Shown: positions 26,391 through 35,146 of the stretch, in pieces
Position numbering within the stretch: the first letter of the stretch is position 1
Layout of the letters: the number at the start of each line of letters is the position of its first letter
Origin: Asticcacaulis biprosthecium C19
GTDB taxonomy: Bacteria; Pseudomonadota; Alphaproteobacteria; Caulobacterales; Caulobacteraceae
Assembly (NCBI RefSeq): GCF_000204015.1
Contig: NZ_GL883077.1
Coordinates: 1,820,188-1,884,187, forward strand
Direction: 5' to 3'
Length of the DNA: 64,000 nucleotides
Notes under the pieces: generated by a model
What the model saw: the letters and a program-made list of their open reading frames with translations, nothing else
Told to the model about the DNA's origin: nothing
Database searches by the model: none
Made by a program: the position numbers and the translations under genes

Positions 26391-27287
26391 TTGGCCGAAC
26401 TCTTTCAGCCCATCTGTGTCTGGGACCGCAAATGTACCCTGGGCGAAGGCCCGGTATGGAGCGCCAGAGACCACGCCCTGTGGTTCGTCGACATCAAACG
26501 CTCCGAGGTTCTGCGTTACGACGTCAATATCGGCTCGCACCAGGTCTTTCATGCCCCGTCGCCGTGCGGCTTTATCGCGCCGAAAAGGTCCGGCGGTTTC
26601 ATCGTCGGCTGCAAGACCGGGCTGTATGACCTGGACCCGAAGACCGGGCATTTTGAATTCCGTTTGCAGGTCGAACCGGGGCTGCCGACCAATCGGCTCA
26701 ATGATGGATTTGTCGATCACCATGGCCGGCTGTGGTTCGGCTCGATGGACGACGACGAGGTCAACCCGACCGGCAAGCTTTATCGCTACGATGCCCGCGG
26801 CCTGGTCGCCATGGACCACGACTATGTCATCACCAATGGCCCGGCGGTCAGCCCGGACGGCAAGACCCTCTATCACAACGACACCCTGAAGAAGATCATC
26901 TATGCCTTCGACCTGGACGGGGAGGGGCATATTTCCAATAAACGGGAATTCGCCCGCCTGGACGCTATGGGCAGGACGGGTGAACATGGCGAGGGCTATA
27001 TGGATGGCCCGCTGGTCGATGCGCAGGGCAATGTCTGGGTCGGGCTGTTCTTCGGCTGGGGCGTCAACGGCTATGCCCCGGACGGCCGTCTGATCCGCCA
27101 GGTCAAATTCCCGGTGTCCAATGTGACCAAGATTGCCTTTGGCGGTCATGACCTGAAAACGGTCTACGCCACGACGGCCGCCAAGGGCCTTAGCGCCGAC
27201 GATCTCAAACATCAGCCCCAGGCCGGCGGGCTGTTCCGCTTCGACGTCGATATTCCCGGCCAACCCCAGAACCTCTTCCAGGATTGA
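26391..27287 (+). CDS. xylC: D-xylonolactonase (SMP-30/gluconolactonase family)
   Basis: 298 residues from TTG 26391, with GGAGG five bases upstream; the frame continues upstream only through the repeat. SMP-30 beta-propeller motifs: CTLGEGPVWSA, a metal-binding NRLNDGFVDHHGRLWFGSMDDD, and VITNGPAVSPDGKTLYHNDT. It opens D-xylono-lactone to D-xylonate. Residues toward the end (PVSNVTKIAFGG, DLKTVYATTAAKGLS) match the Caulobacter lactonase pattern. The stop is five bases before xylD. Confidence 0.93.
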   Translation: MAELFQPICVWDRKCTLGEGPVWSARDHALWFVDIKRSEVLRYDVNIGSHQVFHAPSPCGFIAPKRSGGFIVGCKTGLYDLDPKTGHFEFRLQVEPGLPTNRLNDGFVDHHGRLWFGSMDDDEVNPTGKLYRYDARGLVAMDHDYVITNGPAVSPDGKTLYHNDTLKKIIYAFDLDGEGHISNKREFARLDAMGRTGEHGEGYMDGPLVDAQGNVWVGLFFGWGVNGYAPDGRLIRQVKFPVSNVTKIAFGGHDLKTVYATTAAKGLSADDLKHQPQAGGLFRFDVDIPGQPQNLFQD

Positions 27288-27292
27288 AAACC

Positions 27293-29080
27293 ATGACCAC
27301 GAGAAAACCCGCCACCTCCAACGGCCGTTTCCGCTCGCAGGAATGGTTCGAAGCGCCCGGACATATCGACATGGCGGCGCTCTATCTCGAACGCTTCATG
27401 AATTACGGAATTACCCCGCAGGAGCTGCGCTCAGGCCGCCCGATTATCGGCTTTGCCCAGTCGGGCAGCGACATCGCCCCGTGTAACCGAATTCACCTGG
27501 AACTGGCCAAGCGCACCCGTGACGGCATCCGCGACGCCGGCGGCATCTGCATGGAGTTTCCGGTCCATCCGATCTTCGAAAACTGCCGCCGTCCAACCGC
27601 GGCCATCGACCGCAACCTGTCGATGATGACCCTGATCGAGATCCTGCACGCCTACCCGCTGGACGCGGTGGTCCTGACCACGGGCTGTGACAAGACCACC
27701 CCTGCCGGCATCATGGCCGCCACCGCCGTCGACATCCCGGCCATCGTCTTGTCGGGCGGCCCGATGCTGGACGGCTGGCATGACGGTGACCTGGTCGGTT
27801 CCGGCACGGTCATCTGGCGCGCCCGTCGCAAGCTGGGCGCCGGCGAAATCACCGAAGACGAATTCCTCGACATGGCCTGCGCCTCGGCGCCGTCGGCCGG
27901 TCACTGCAACACCATGGGCACGGCTTCGACCATGAACGCGGTCGCCGAGACCATGGGCCTGTCGCTGCCGGGCTGCTCGGCTATTCCAGCGCCCTATCGT
28001 GAACGCGGCCAGATGGCCTATGAGACCGGCGTGCGCATCGTCGAGATGGCCTATGAGGACCTGAAGCCCTCCAAGATCCTGACCAAGGCGTCGTTCATGA
28101 ACGCCATCGCCGCCGTCGCCGCCATCGGCGGGTCGACCAATGCTCAGCCGCATATCACCGCCATGGCCCGCCATGCCGGGGTCGACATCACCGATGCCGA
28201 CTGGCGTGCGGCCTACGACATCCCCTTGCTCCTCAACATGCAGCCGGCCGGAAAGTATCTGGGTGAGCGCTTCCACCGCGCCGGCGGGGTTCCCGCCATC
28301 CTGCACGAACTGGCCGTCGCCAATCTGATCGACACCACGGCCGCCACCGTCACCGGCAAGACCCTGGGCGAAAACATCGAGGGCAAGGCGTCGAAAGACC
28401 GCGAGATGATCAAGACGGTCGCCGAACCGATGATGGAACGCGCCGGTTTCCTGGTGTTGAAGGGCAACCTGTTCGATTTCGCCATCATGAAGACCTCGGT
28501 GATCTCCAAGGAGTTCCGCGCGCGTTACCTGTCGCGTCCGGGTCATGAGAACATCTTTGAGTGCAAGGCCGTGGTGTTCGACGGTTCGACCGATTACCAC
28601 GACCGTATCAACGATCCGGCACTGAACATCGATGAGGACACCATTCTGGTCATCCGCGGCTCGGGCACGATCGGCTGGCCGGGTTCTGCCGAGGTCGTCA
28701 ACATGACCCCGCCGGACGCCCTGCTGAAGAAGGGCATTACCTCGCTGCCGACGCTGGGTGACGGCCGTCAATCGGGTACGTCGGACTCGCCGTCCATCCT
28801 GAATGCTTCGCCGGAAAGCGCGGCCGGTGGCGGCCTGTCGTGGCTGCGGACCGGCGATATGATCCGCATCGACCTCAATACGGGTGCCTGCGATGCCCTG
28901 GTCGAGGCCGATGTCATCGCCGAGCGCAAGACAGAGGGCCTGCCGCCGGTGCCGGAGAGCATGACCCCGTGGCAGGAGATCTACCGTAGTACGGTTTCGC
29001 AACTGCACACCGGCGGCGTCATGGAGCCCGCCCTTAAGTTTACCCGCATCGCCGAAAAGATGCCGCGACACAATCATTGA
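27293..29080 (+). CDS. xylD: D-xylonate dehydratase (IlvD/Edd family)
   Basis: 595 residues from ATG 27293 (MTTRKPATSNGRFRSQEW). The three cysteines expected to bind the Fe-S cluster are in SDIAPCNR (about 64), VVLTTGCDKTTPAG (about 132) and APSAGHCNTMGTAST (about 205). Length equals that of Caulobacter XylD. It removes water from D-xylonate to give 2-keto-3-deoxy-D-xylonate, the substrate of XylX. It closes the xylXBCD unit; a gene for the last Weimberg enzyme, 2-oxoglutarate semialdehyde dehydrogenase (xylA), does not follow. Confidence 0.94.
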   Translation: MTTRKPATSNGRFRSQEWFEAPGHIDMAALYLERFMNYGITPQELRSGRPIIGFAQSGSDIAPCNRIHLELAKRTRDGIRDAGGICMEFPVHPIFENCRRPTAAIDRNLSMMTLIEILHAYPLDAVVLTTGCDKTTPAGIMAATAVDIPAIVLSGGPMLDGWHDGDLVGSGTVIWRARRKLGAGEITEDEFLDMACASAPSAGHCNTMGTASTMNAVAETMGLSLPGCSAIPAPYRERGQMAYETGVRIVEMAYEDLKPSKILTKASFMNAIAAVAAIGGSTNAQPHITAMARHAGVDITDADWRAAYDIPLLLNMQPAGKYLGERFHRAGGVPAILHELAVANLIDTTAATVTGKTLGENIEGKASKDREMIKTVAEPMMERAGFLVLKGNLFDFAIMKTSVISKEFRARYLSRPGHENIFECKAVVFDGSTDYHDRINDPALNIDEDTILVIRGSGTIGWPGSAEVVNMTPPDALLKKGITSLPTLGDGRQSGTSDSPSILNASPESAAGGGLSWLRTGDMIRIDLNTGACDALVEADVIAERKTEGLPPVPESMTPWQEIYRSTVSQLHTGGVMEPALKFTRIAEKMPRHNH

Positions 29081-29110
29081 TTTGACGCTGCACGTGTTGC
29101 ACCGCGTCAC

Positions 29111-29124
29111 TGGTAGCGGTAACA
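29111..29124. promoter_or_regulatory. Probable second XylR operator, upstream of the sugar porter
   Basis: TGGTAGCGGTAACA matches the xylX operator at 12 of 14 positions and lies in the 251-bp gap between xylD and the sugar-porter gene, downstream of a TTGACG (29082-29087) and a TTGCAC (29097-29102). It would place the transporter under XylR as a second transcription unit. Confidence 0.68.
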
Positions 29125-29331
29125 AAATTAACGATAAATGCGCGCCAAATTTGGGGGATTTGGCGCGCAAATCCTTTTAAAATATAGCGTTCTGCGTATC
29201 CGACGCTTGCGTAAATTTGCGCAAAAAGTTAAGGTCCGCCCAAGTACCGCCCCAACGATAAGGCCACACAAAAAAGGTGCTTGAACAAGGTTAGGGAACG
29301 GGCAGCACGCCCGACTTCAAGGGAGTAGAGG

Positions 29332-30768
29332 ATGTCCTCGACAACAAAGACCGTGAACATGGGTCTGGTCATGGGGCTCGCCATCGGCGCGGCTCTGGGC
29401 GGGCTTCTGTTCGGCTACGATACGGCCGTCATTTCCGGCGCGGAAGCGTCGATCAAGTACAATTTTGTCACGCCCAACACCGCGTGGGACGAAACCAAGC
29501 AGAACTTTTTCCACGGTCTGGCCGTCGGTATCGCGCTTCTGGGCTGCGTTATCGGCTCTGCCATTGCCGGGCCGCTTGCCACCAAGTTTGGCCGTCGCTT
29601 CGGCATGATGGTCGCCGCAGCGCTCTTCTTCGTCTCGTCGGTGATGTCGGCCTTCCCGGAAACTTTCCTAGCGCCGATCGGGGGAATGGGCGTCGACGCG
29701 CTTTGGCCCTTCATGATCTATCGCATGTTCGGTGGCGTCGCCATCGGGATGGCATCGCTCATTTCTCCGATGTATATCGCTGAAATTGCCCCGGCCAAGC
29801 ATCGGGGACTGTTGGTGTCGCTGCAACAGATCGCTATCGTCGTCGGCATCACCCTGGTCTATTTCGTCAATATGAAGATCGCCCAGGCTGGCGGCGGCGA
29901 CGATACCTGGATCCACGCCTCGGGCTGGCGCTATATGCTGGCTTCGTGCGCCATTCCGGCCACCATGTTCCTTGTCGCCGCCTTCTTCATGCCCGACACC
30001 CCGCGCTGGTATGTCATGAAGGGCCATGACGCCAAGGCGGAAAAGCTGTTGCATGAGCTCAACGATCCCGACACGGCCAAGGCGACCATGGCGGAAATCA
30101 AGGACAGCCTGGTCGATCATTCGGGTAAGCTTTTGTCTTTCGGCGGCGGTGTCGTCGTTGTCGGCATACTTCTGTCGGTCTTCCAGCAGGTTGTTGGCAT
30201 CAACGCCGTTCTGTATTACGCGCCCAGCATGTTCAAGAATATCGGGATGGCGACGGATGCGGCCATGCTGCAAACTGTCATCATGGGCATTGCCATGGTG
30301 GTGTTTACGGTCATTGCTCTGTTCACTGTCGACAACTGGGGCCGCAAGCCTTTGCTGATCCTCGGCGCCGTGGTTATGGCGGCATCGTTGTTCTTCCTGG
30401 GCTACCTCTATCAGACCCACCAGCAGGGCATGATCTTCCTTGTCACGGCCATCGTCTACATCGCCGGTTTCTCGCTGTCGTGGGGCCCGATCGTGTGGGT
30501 TCTGCTGTCGGAAATGTTCCCGAACTCGATCAAGGGCGCAGCCATGTCGATCGCCGTCGCCGCGCAGTGGATCGCCAACTACATCGTGTCGCAGACCTTC
30601 CCGATGATGGACGGAAATTCGCAACTGATCGCGCTGTTCAACCATGGATTCTCCTTCTACGTCTATGGCGCGTGCTCGGTCCTGGCGGCTCTGTTCGTGT
30701 GGAAGTACGTACCGGAAACCAAGGGCAAGACTTTGGAGGCCATCGAAGGCCTCTGGAAGAAGCACTAA
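29332..30768 (+). CDS. Sugar porter MFS transporter (XylE-like)
   Basis: 478 residues, ATG 29332 with GGGAG/GAGG upstream. Twelve membrane segments are expected. Sugar-porter signatures are present: GGLLFGYDTAVISGAE in TM1, KFGRR in the loop after TM2, the VGIAIG-type GVAIGMASLISPMYIAE, QQVVGINAVLYYAP in TM7, and PETKGKTLE at the C-terminus. It is an H+-sugar symporter of the XylE/GalP group. Its position behind xylD and the candidate XylR operator argue for D-xylose uptake across the inner membrane. Confidence 0.93.
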   Translation: MSSTTKTVNMGLVMGLAIGAALGGLLFGYDTAVISGAEASIKYNFVTPNTAWDETKQNFFHGLAVGIALLGCVIGSAIAGPLATKFGRRFGMMVAAALFFVSSVMSAFPETFLAPIGGMGVDALWPFMIYRMFGGVAIGMASLISPMYIAEIAPAKHRGLLVSLQQIAIVVGITLVYFVNMKIAQAGGGDDTWIHASGWRYMLASCAIPATMFLVAAFFMPDTPRWYVMKGHDAKAEKLLHELNDPDTAKATMAEIKDSLVDHSGKLLSFGGGVVVVGILLSVFQQVVGINAVLYYAPSMFKNIGMATDAAMLQTVIMGIAMVVFTVIALFTVDNWGRKPLLILGAVVMAASLFFLGYLYQTHQQGMIFLVTAIVYIAGFSLSWGPIVWVLLSEMFPNSIKGAAMSIAVAAQWIANYIVSQTFPMMDGNSQLIALFNHGFSFYVYGACSVLAALFVWKYVPETKGKTLEAIEGLWKKH

Positions 30769-30777
30769 GTCGCGTAT

Positions 30778-30804
30778 CCGGGCGGCCTGTGACAGGCCGC
30801 CCGG
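30778..30804 (+). terminator. GC-rich hairpin between the sugar porter and the epimerase
   Basis: CCGGGCGGCCTGT pairs with ACAGGCCGCCCGG around a minimal loop, with no T-run after it. It begins nine bases after the porter's stop codon. It may attenuate read-through or stabilise the upstream mRNA rather than terminate fully. Confidence 0.6.
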
Positions 30805-30834
30805 CATTCCCTTAAGCGATATAAAGAGAATACT

Positions 30835-31686
30835 ATGCTGCGCTTAAGCTCCAACGAAACCACGCTGGATATCTGCCCCGACGTCGCGGGTAGTCTCTGG
30901 CGTTTTGTCCATCAGGGCCGCGATATCCTGCGGCCGACGGCGGACGGGACGACCGACGCCCTGATGACCTCCAGCTTCCCGCTGGTCCCCTATTGCAACC
31001 GCATCCGCAACGGCGAGTTTGCCTTTGAGGGCAAGAAGGTCAAGCTGACGCCGAATTTAGGCAATGGCCATCCGCATCCGTTGCATGGCCAGGGCTGGCG
31101 CCAACCGTGGCGCGTGATCGAGGCGTCGCCGACGCGGGCTGTGCTGTCCTATGTGCATGACGCCGATGAGTGGCCGTGGGCCTATGAGGCGGTGGTGGTC
31201 TACGAATTGCGGCCTGCGGGCCTGCGGGCCTATCTCAGCGTGAAGAACCTGTCGCGCAACACCATGCCGGCGGGTCTGGGCTTCCATCCCTATTTCCCGC
31301 GCACGCGCCAGACGCGTTTGAGGGCGGTGACGACGGGGATCTGGCGGGCCGATGACGACTGTCTGCCGGTGTCGTGGCATGCCGGCGTGCTGCGCAAGGA
31401 CTGGTCGAAGGGCGATATCGTCGATCACGAGGTGACGATCGATCACTGCTATACGGGCTTTGGCGGCCGGGCCGAGATTTTGGAAGGCGATACGACCGTG
31501 CTGAGCTTGCGGGCGTCACCGGACTGCAAGTGGTTGCACGTCTTTGCGCCGCTGGACCATCCTGACTTCTTCTGCGTCGAGCCGGTGAACCATATGCCGG
31601 ATCCGTTCAACCAGCCGAATTCGGGACTGAAGTGCCTGAAGGCCGGGGAAACCTCGATGGTGTGGATGGACATCGCTGTCAACTAA
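30835..31686 (+). CDS. Aldose 1-epimerase (mutarotase) family protein
   Basis: 283 residues. It shows the GalM-type beta-sandwich pattern: FPLVPYCNRIRNGEFAFEG, GNGHPHPLHGQGWRQPW with the catalytic His, GLGFHPYFPR with the second His, and FFCVEPVNHMPD with the Glu that acts as base. It interconverts anomers of aldoses, which would speed supply of the form used by XylB. It lies 66 bp behind the sugar porter and is probably in the same regulon. Confidence 0.92.
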   Translation: MLRLSSNETTLDICPDVAGSLWRFVHQGRDILRPTADGTTDALMTSSFPLVPYCNRIRNGEFAFEGKKVKLTPNLGNGHPHPLHGQGWRQPWRVIEASPTRAVLSYVHDADEWPWAYEAVVVYELRPAGLRAYLSVKNLSRNTMPAGLGFHPYFPRTRQTRLRAVTTGIWRADDDCLPVSWHAGVLRKDWSKGDIVDHEVTIDHCYTGFGGRAEILEGDTTVLSLRASPDCKWLHVFAPLDHPDFFCVEPVNHMPDPFNQPNSGLKCLKAGETSMVWMDIAVN

Positions 31687-31687
31687 C

Positions 31688-31796
31688 GGGGTTTGGGGCC
31701 GCATGGCTCTGGGCGTTCGGCGCGGAGATCGACCCACCGGGTCGATCTCATAAGCTTTGCCATGCGGCAAACCTTCGCTTCTCACCCCCAAACCCC
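31688..31796. repeat. Nested palindrome between two convergent genes
   Basis: Three nested pairs: GGGGTTTGGGG (31688-31698) with CCCCAAACCCC (31786-31796); GCCGCATGGC (31698-31707) with GCCATGCGGC (31759-31768); and a central perfect 11-bp hairpin GAGATCGACCC-ACC-GGGTCGATCTC (31725-31749). It could act as a two-way terminator for the epimerase and ABC-F genes. Confidence 0.88.
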
Positions 31797-31814
31797 ATTC
31801 GTATTCAGCGCTCC

Positions 31815-33443
31815 CTACCCGTTCGGATGCAGCCCCGGCGCTTCCTGGCCGGTGCGGGCGACATATTCGGTATAACCGCCACCATAGCTGTGGACGCCCT
31901 CCGGTGTCAGTTCCAGCACCCGGTTCGACAGCGCCCCCAGGAAATGGCGATCGTGCGACACGAACAGCATCGTGCCTTCGAAATCAGCCAGCGCCGCGAC
32001 CAGCATCTCCTTGGTCGCCATGTCCAGGTGGTTGGTCGGCTCGTCCAGCACCAGCAGGTTCGGCGGATCGAACAGCATCTTGGCCATCACCAGACGCGCC
32101 CTCTCGCCGCCGGACAAGACCCGGCACGGCTTTTCGACATCGTCGCCGGAGAACCCGAAGCACCCGGCCAGGGTCCGCAAGGCGCCCTGACCGGCCTGGG
32201 GGAAGGATCCGTCTAGCGACTCGAAAATCGTCTCTTCGCCGTCCAGCAGATCCATGGAATGCTGGGCGAAATAGCCCATCCGGACGCTGGCGCCGACCGT
32301 CACCGTCCCCTTGTCAGGTTCGGTCGTCCCGGCGGCCAGCTTCAGCAGGGTCGACTTGCCGGCGCCATTGGCCCCCAGCACACACCAGCGCTCCTTGCGG
32401 CGCACCTGGAAATCCAGGCCAGCATAGATTGACTGGTTGCCATAGCTCTTATGGACATTGCGCAGGTTCAACACGTCGTCGCCCGACCGCGGCGGGGTGC
32501 GGAACTCGAACTGCACCGACTGGCGCCGGCGCGGCGCCTCGACGCGTTCGATCTTGTCGAGCTTCTTCACCCGGCTCTGCACCTGGGCGGCGTGCGAGGC
32601 GCGTGCCTTGAAGCGCTCGATGAACTTGATTTCCTTGGCCAGCATGGCCTGCTGACGTTCGAACTGCGCCTGGCGCTGCTTCTCACTGAGCGCCCGCTGC
32701 TGCTCGTAAAAATCGAGATCGCCCGAATAGGTGATCAACGACCCGCCGTCGATCTCCACCACCTTGCCGATGATGCGGTTCATGAAGGCGCGGTCGTGGG
32801 ATGTCATCAACAAGGCGCCGTCATAGTCCTTGAGAAACGCCTCCAGCCAGATCAGACTTTCCAGATCCAGGTGGTTGCTGGGTTCGTCCAGCAACATCCC
32901 GTCGGGCCGCATCAACAGGATACGGGCCAAGGCCACGCGCATCTTCCACCCGCCGGACAATAGCCCGACATCGCCGTCCATGCGTTCCTGGCTGAAGCTC
33001 AAGCCCGCCAGCACCTCGCGCGCCCGCGCCTCCAGGGCATAGCCGTCCAGCTCCTCGAACCGCTCCTGGACCTCGCCATAGCGCTCGATGATGGCGTCCA
33101 TCTCGTCGGCCTGGTCCGGATCGACCATGGCGGCCTCCAGCTTCGCCATCTCGGCGGCCAAAGCGCTGACCGGTCCGACGCCATCCATGACCGCGGCGAC
33201 CGCGCTCTGGCCGGACATTTCGCCGACATCCTGGCTGAAATAGCCGATGGTCATGCCGGCATCGATGGCGACCTGGCCGTCGTCGGGCAGCTCCTGGCCG
33301 GTGATCATGCGGAAGAGCGTGGTCTTGCCGGCGCCATTGGGGCCAACCAGGCCCACCTTCTCGCCTTTCAGAACGCCCATCGAAGCGTCGATAAACAGGA
33401 TCTGGTGGCCGTTCTGCTTGCTGATATTGTCGAGGCGGATCAT
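31815..33443 (-). CDS. ABC-F family ATPase
   Basis: 542 residues from ATG 33443 (MIRLDNISKQNGHQ); the longer frame upstream has no support. Two ATPase domains without membrane segments: first Walker A GPNGAGKTT, signature LSGGWKMRVALA, Walker B GMLLDEPSNHLD; second GANGAGKST, LSGGERARLVMA, LLVLDEPTNHLD. The linker between them is the charged helical pair (EKQRQAQFERQQAMLAKEIK) that reaches the ribosome. ABC-F proteins act on stalled or initiating ribosomes, and some give antibiotic protection. The layout resembles YheS/Uup-type housekeeping members; I cannot assign the subfamily. Confidence 0.93.
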   Translation of the reverse strand: MIRLDNISKQNGHQILFIDASMGVLKGEKVGLVGPNGAGKTTLFRMITGQELPDDGQVAIDAGMTIGYFSQDVGEMSGQSAVAAVMDGVGPVSALAAEMAKLEAAMVDPDQADEMDAIIERYGEVQERFEELDGYALEARAREVLAGLSFSQERMDGDVGLLSGGWKMRVALARILLMRPDGMLLDEPSNHLDLESLIWLEAFLKDYDGALLMTSHDRAFMNRIIGKVVEIDGGSLITYSGDLDFYEQQRALSEKQRQAQFERQQAMLAKEIKFIERFKARASHAAQVQSRVKKLDKIERVEAPRRRQSVQFEFRTPPRSGDDVLNLRNVHKSYGNQSIYAGLDFQVRRKERWCVLGANGAGKSTLLKLAAGTTEPDKGTVTVGASVRMGYFAQHSMDLLDGEETIFESLDGSFPQAGQGALRTLAGCFGFSGDDVEKPCRVLSGGERARLVMAKMLFDPPNLLVLDEPTNHLDMATKEMLVAALADFEGTMLFVSHDRHFLGALSNRVLELTPEGVHSYGGGYTEYVARTGQEAPGLHPNG

Positions 33444-33746
33444 TAGGGACTTAACTGACTGAAAATGGGAGGATCGTCGACCTAACGGCCATGACGCGGC
33501 TTCGCGCAGGCCTGTACAGGAGCACAGCCAGTTAGGGAAGGGCAAGCCTTGCAGTCATTTCGCCAGACGGAGCGGAAGGCAAATGAGCCTCAGCTTATCC
33601 AAGATCGCCATTCCGTCGGTAGGCCGTCATTATACGCGCGTCACTTTCGGCCCGAGGTCAGATCAATGCTGTGAAACGACCACGCATTTCAACACCTGTT
33701 CATGAAGTATGCGCGGCGGACGATGAGTTGAGTTCCTTTTGATGTT
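33444..33746. other. Intergenic region, nothing recognised
   Basis: About 300 bp between the ABC-F start and the end of the SHOCT-like gene. The left part should hold the ABC-F promoter. GC content drops toward the right, marking the edge of the AT-rich island. No gene, repeat or structured RNA stands out. Confidence 0.5.
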
Positions 33747-34814
33747 CTATTCATCGTCACGGCCATCACAAAAAACCTTGTAGTCCACGACAACTGGATC
33801 ATCTGATTCCCCCTGCGTAATAATAGAAAGTTTCGCCACCCCTCCTTTAGCCTGGAGAGTAAAGAAACAGTACGCGTAACCCGTTCCGGAGCAACTGTCC
33901 AGTTCTGGAAATCGCAGAGGATCTACTTGCGCATCATCACCAACAAATCTTTCCTTCGTGCCTGGTGGTGCTTTCCATCCCGAATTTCCCAGCAATTCCC
34001 GGGCTTTCGAAAACGTCTGACCAAATACGACCGGCACATTGTATTCCCCGCCACAGACCACGTCACTTCCTGTGATTTTATCAAATGTAAGACTATGATT
34101 TTTGAGACTAATTTGGCCAACAGGAATGACATCATCCGAAACTCGCAGATGGTCACCGACAATTTCTATATTGTTTATTCCGATTGCGTTTTTCCCCTTA
34201 CCATATAAGACACCAATCAGTTGACCACCGTCGAAAAATGCCAAATTCGCATCTTTAGTGAAGCAATGCCCACTGGTGCCTGGATCGTAACCGCGAATTA
34301 TAAATACAGAGTCCAGCCGTTGAAACGCCTCCTCTTTTACTACGCGCCACCCTTGTTGCTGTGCTATTTTTCCGCCGGGCGTCTGAGCTTTATATTGATC
34401 GGGATCACCGCAATAGTTATCCGCATCGCCGTCATATGACTTAACGGCGGGCAACTGCTGCAGACGTACGAGACTCGCACCGGCAACATTGGAACGAAGG
34501 GCATATTCCTTTGGCTGCGGCGATTCCGCACCAGCGACTGAGAAACTCGTTTTCCAGTTCGTATGTGACAAGGATAAGACTAGCCATGAGAGCAATACAA
34601 GAAAGCCAGCGGCCCCAGCAATTAAGGCAAACGGTGTTGAGTTCTGGCGCTTTGCGGTGAGGCGGGAAGCCAAATCTGTCACTGTAATCTGCGACTTTTC
34701 GTCGGGACTATCCGTTTCAAGAATTCGTCGTTTTTGCGCCGCAAATTCTTCGTCTGAGAGAAGCCCTTCGGCGTGAAGTTTGCCCACACGTTCTAGCTCA
34801 TCCCAGCGCTTCAT
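33747..34814 (-). CDS. SHOCT-like membrane protein with exported C-terminal domain, AT-rich
   Basis: 355 residues from ATG 34814 (MKRWDELERVGKLHAEGL), with GGGG upstream. Residues about 3-35 form a short SHOCT-type helical module (LHAEGLLSDEEFAAQKRRIL). One membrane helix follows at about 62-85 (ALIAGAAGFLVLLSWLVLSL). The C-terminal ~260 residues would face the periplasm and contain several Cys (DNYCGD, GHCFTKD, VVCGGEYN, DSCSGTGYAYC, KVFCDG). No enzyme motif. Base composition is AT-rich compared with the flanks, like the reverse transcriptase gene next to it. The role is unknown. Confidence 0.78.
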   Translation of the reverse strand: MKRWDELERVGKLHAEGLLSDEEFAAQKRRILETDSPDEKSQITVTDLASRLTAKRQNSTPFALIAGAAGFLVLLSWLVLSLSHTNWKTSFSVAGAESPQPKEYALRSNVAGASLVRLQQLPAVKSYDGDADNYCGDPDQYKAQTPGGKIAQQQGWRVVKEEAFQRLDSVFIIRGYDPGTSGHCFTKDANLAFFDGGQLIGVLYGKGKNAIGINNIEIVGDHLRVSDDVIPVGQISLKNHSLTFDKITGSDVVCGGEYNVPVVFGQTFSKARELLGNSGWKAPPGTKERFVGDDAQVDPLRFPELDSCSGTGYAYCFFTLQAKGGVAKLSIITQGESDDPVVVDYKVFCDGRDDE

Positions 34815-35146
34815 TGACAATTCCCCTATCAGAGCCCGGTCGCTCTCCGCTTAAGGGAAGATAGACCGAGATCCAGTCTTAGGGAAGACTTAGGAATTGC
34901 AGGAATTTCGGGGAATGGCTTAGTCGATTTATTCTTTCAATTATCTGTTGCGGCCAGCTGGGTGGTCGAACAAGAGGGAGGAATCAAGTCTGTAGTCTAC
35001 GCTGATTTGGATATCACCGTTGGACCTCCTCGCCGCCGACCAACTGAAGGCAAAAGAAATCTGCAGTGTACTCAAAATCTCCAGCAGTGCATTGCCGAAT
35101 TATCTACTCGTTAGCCATTGCCCAGCATCCGTCGAAATCCAGACAA
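34815..35146. other. Gap between SHOCT-like and reverse transcriptase genes
   Basis: AT-rich to mixed sequence. A small perfect hairpin AGTCTT-AGGG-AAGACT lies near 34875-34890. On the plus strand, codons at about 35023-35100 read LLAADQLKAKEICSVL then KISSSALPNYL, reminiscent of a recombinase helix-turn-helix, but the frame is short. No convincing gene or structured RNA. Confidence 0.4.

Noticed and set aside
27431-29170. A 579-codon open frame antisense to xylD
   Set aside because: No recognisable domain, and the sense frame is a full-length dehydratase.
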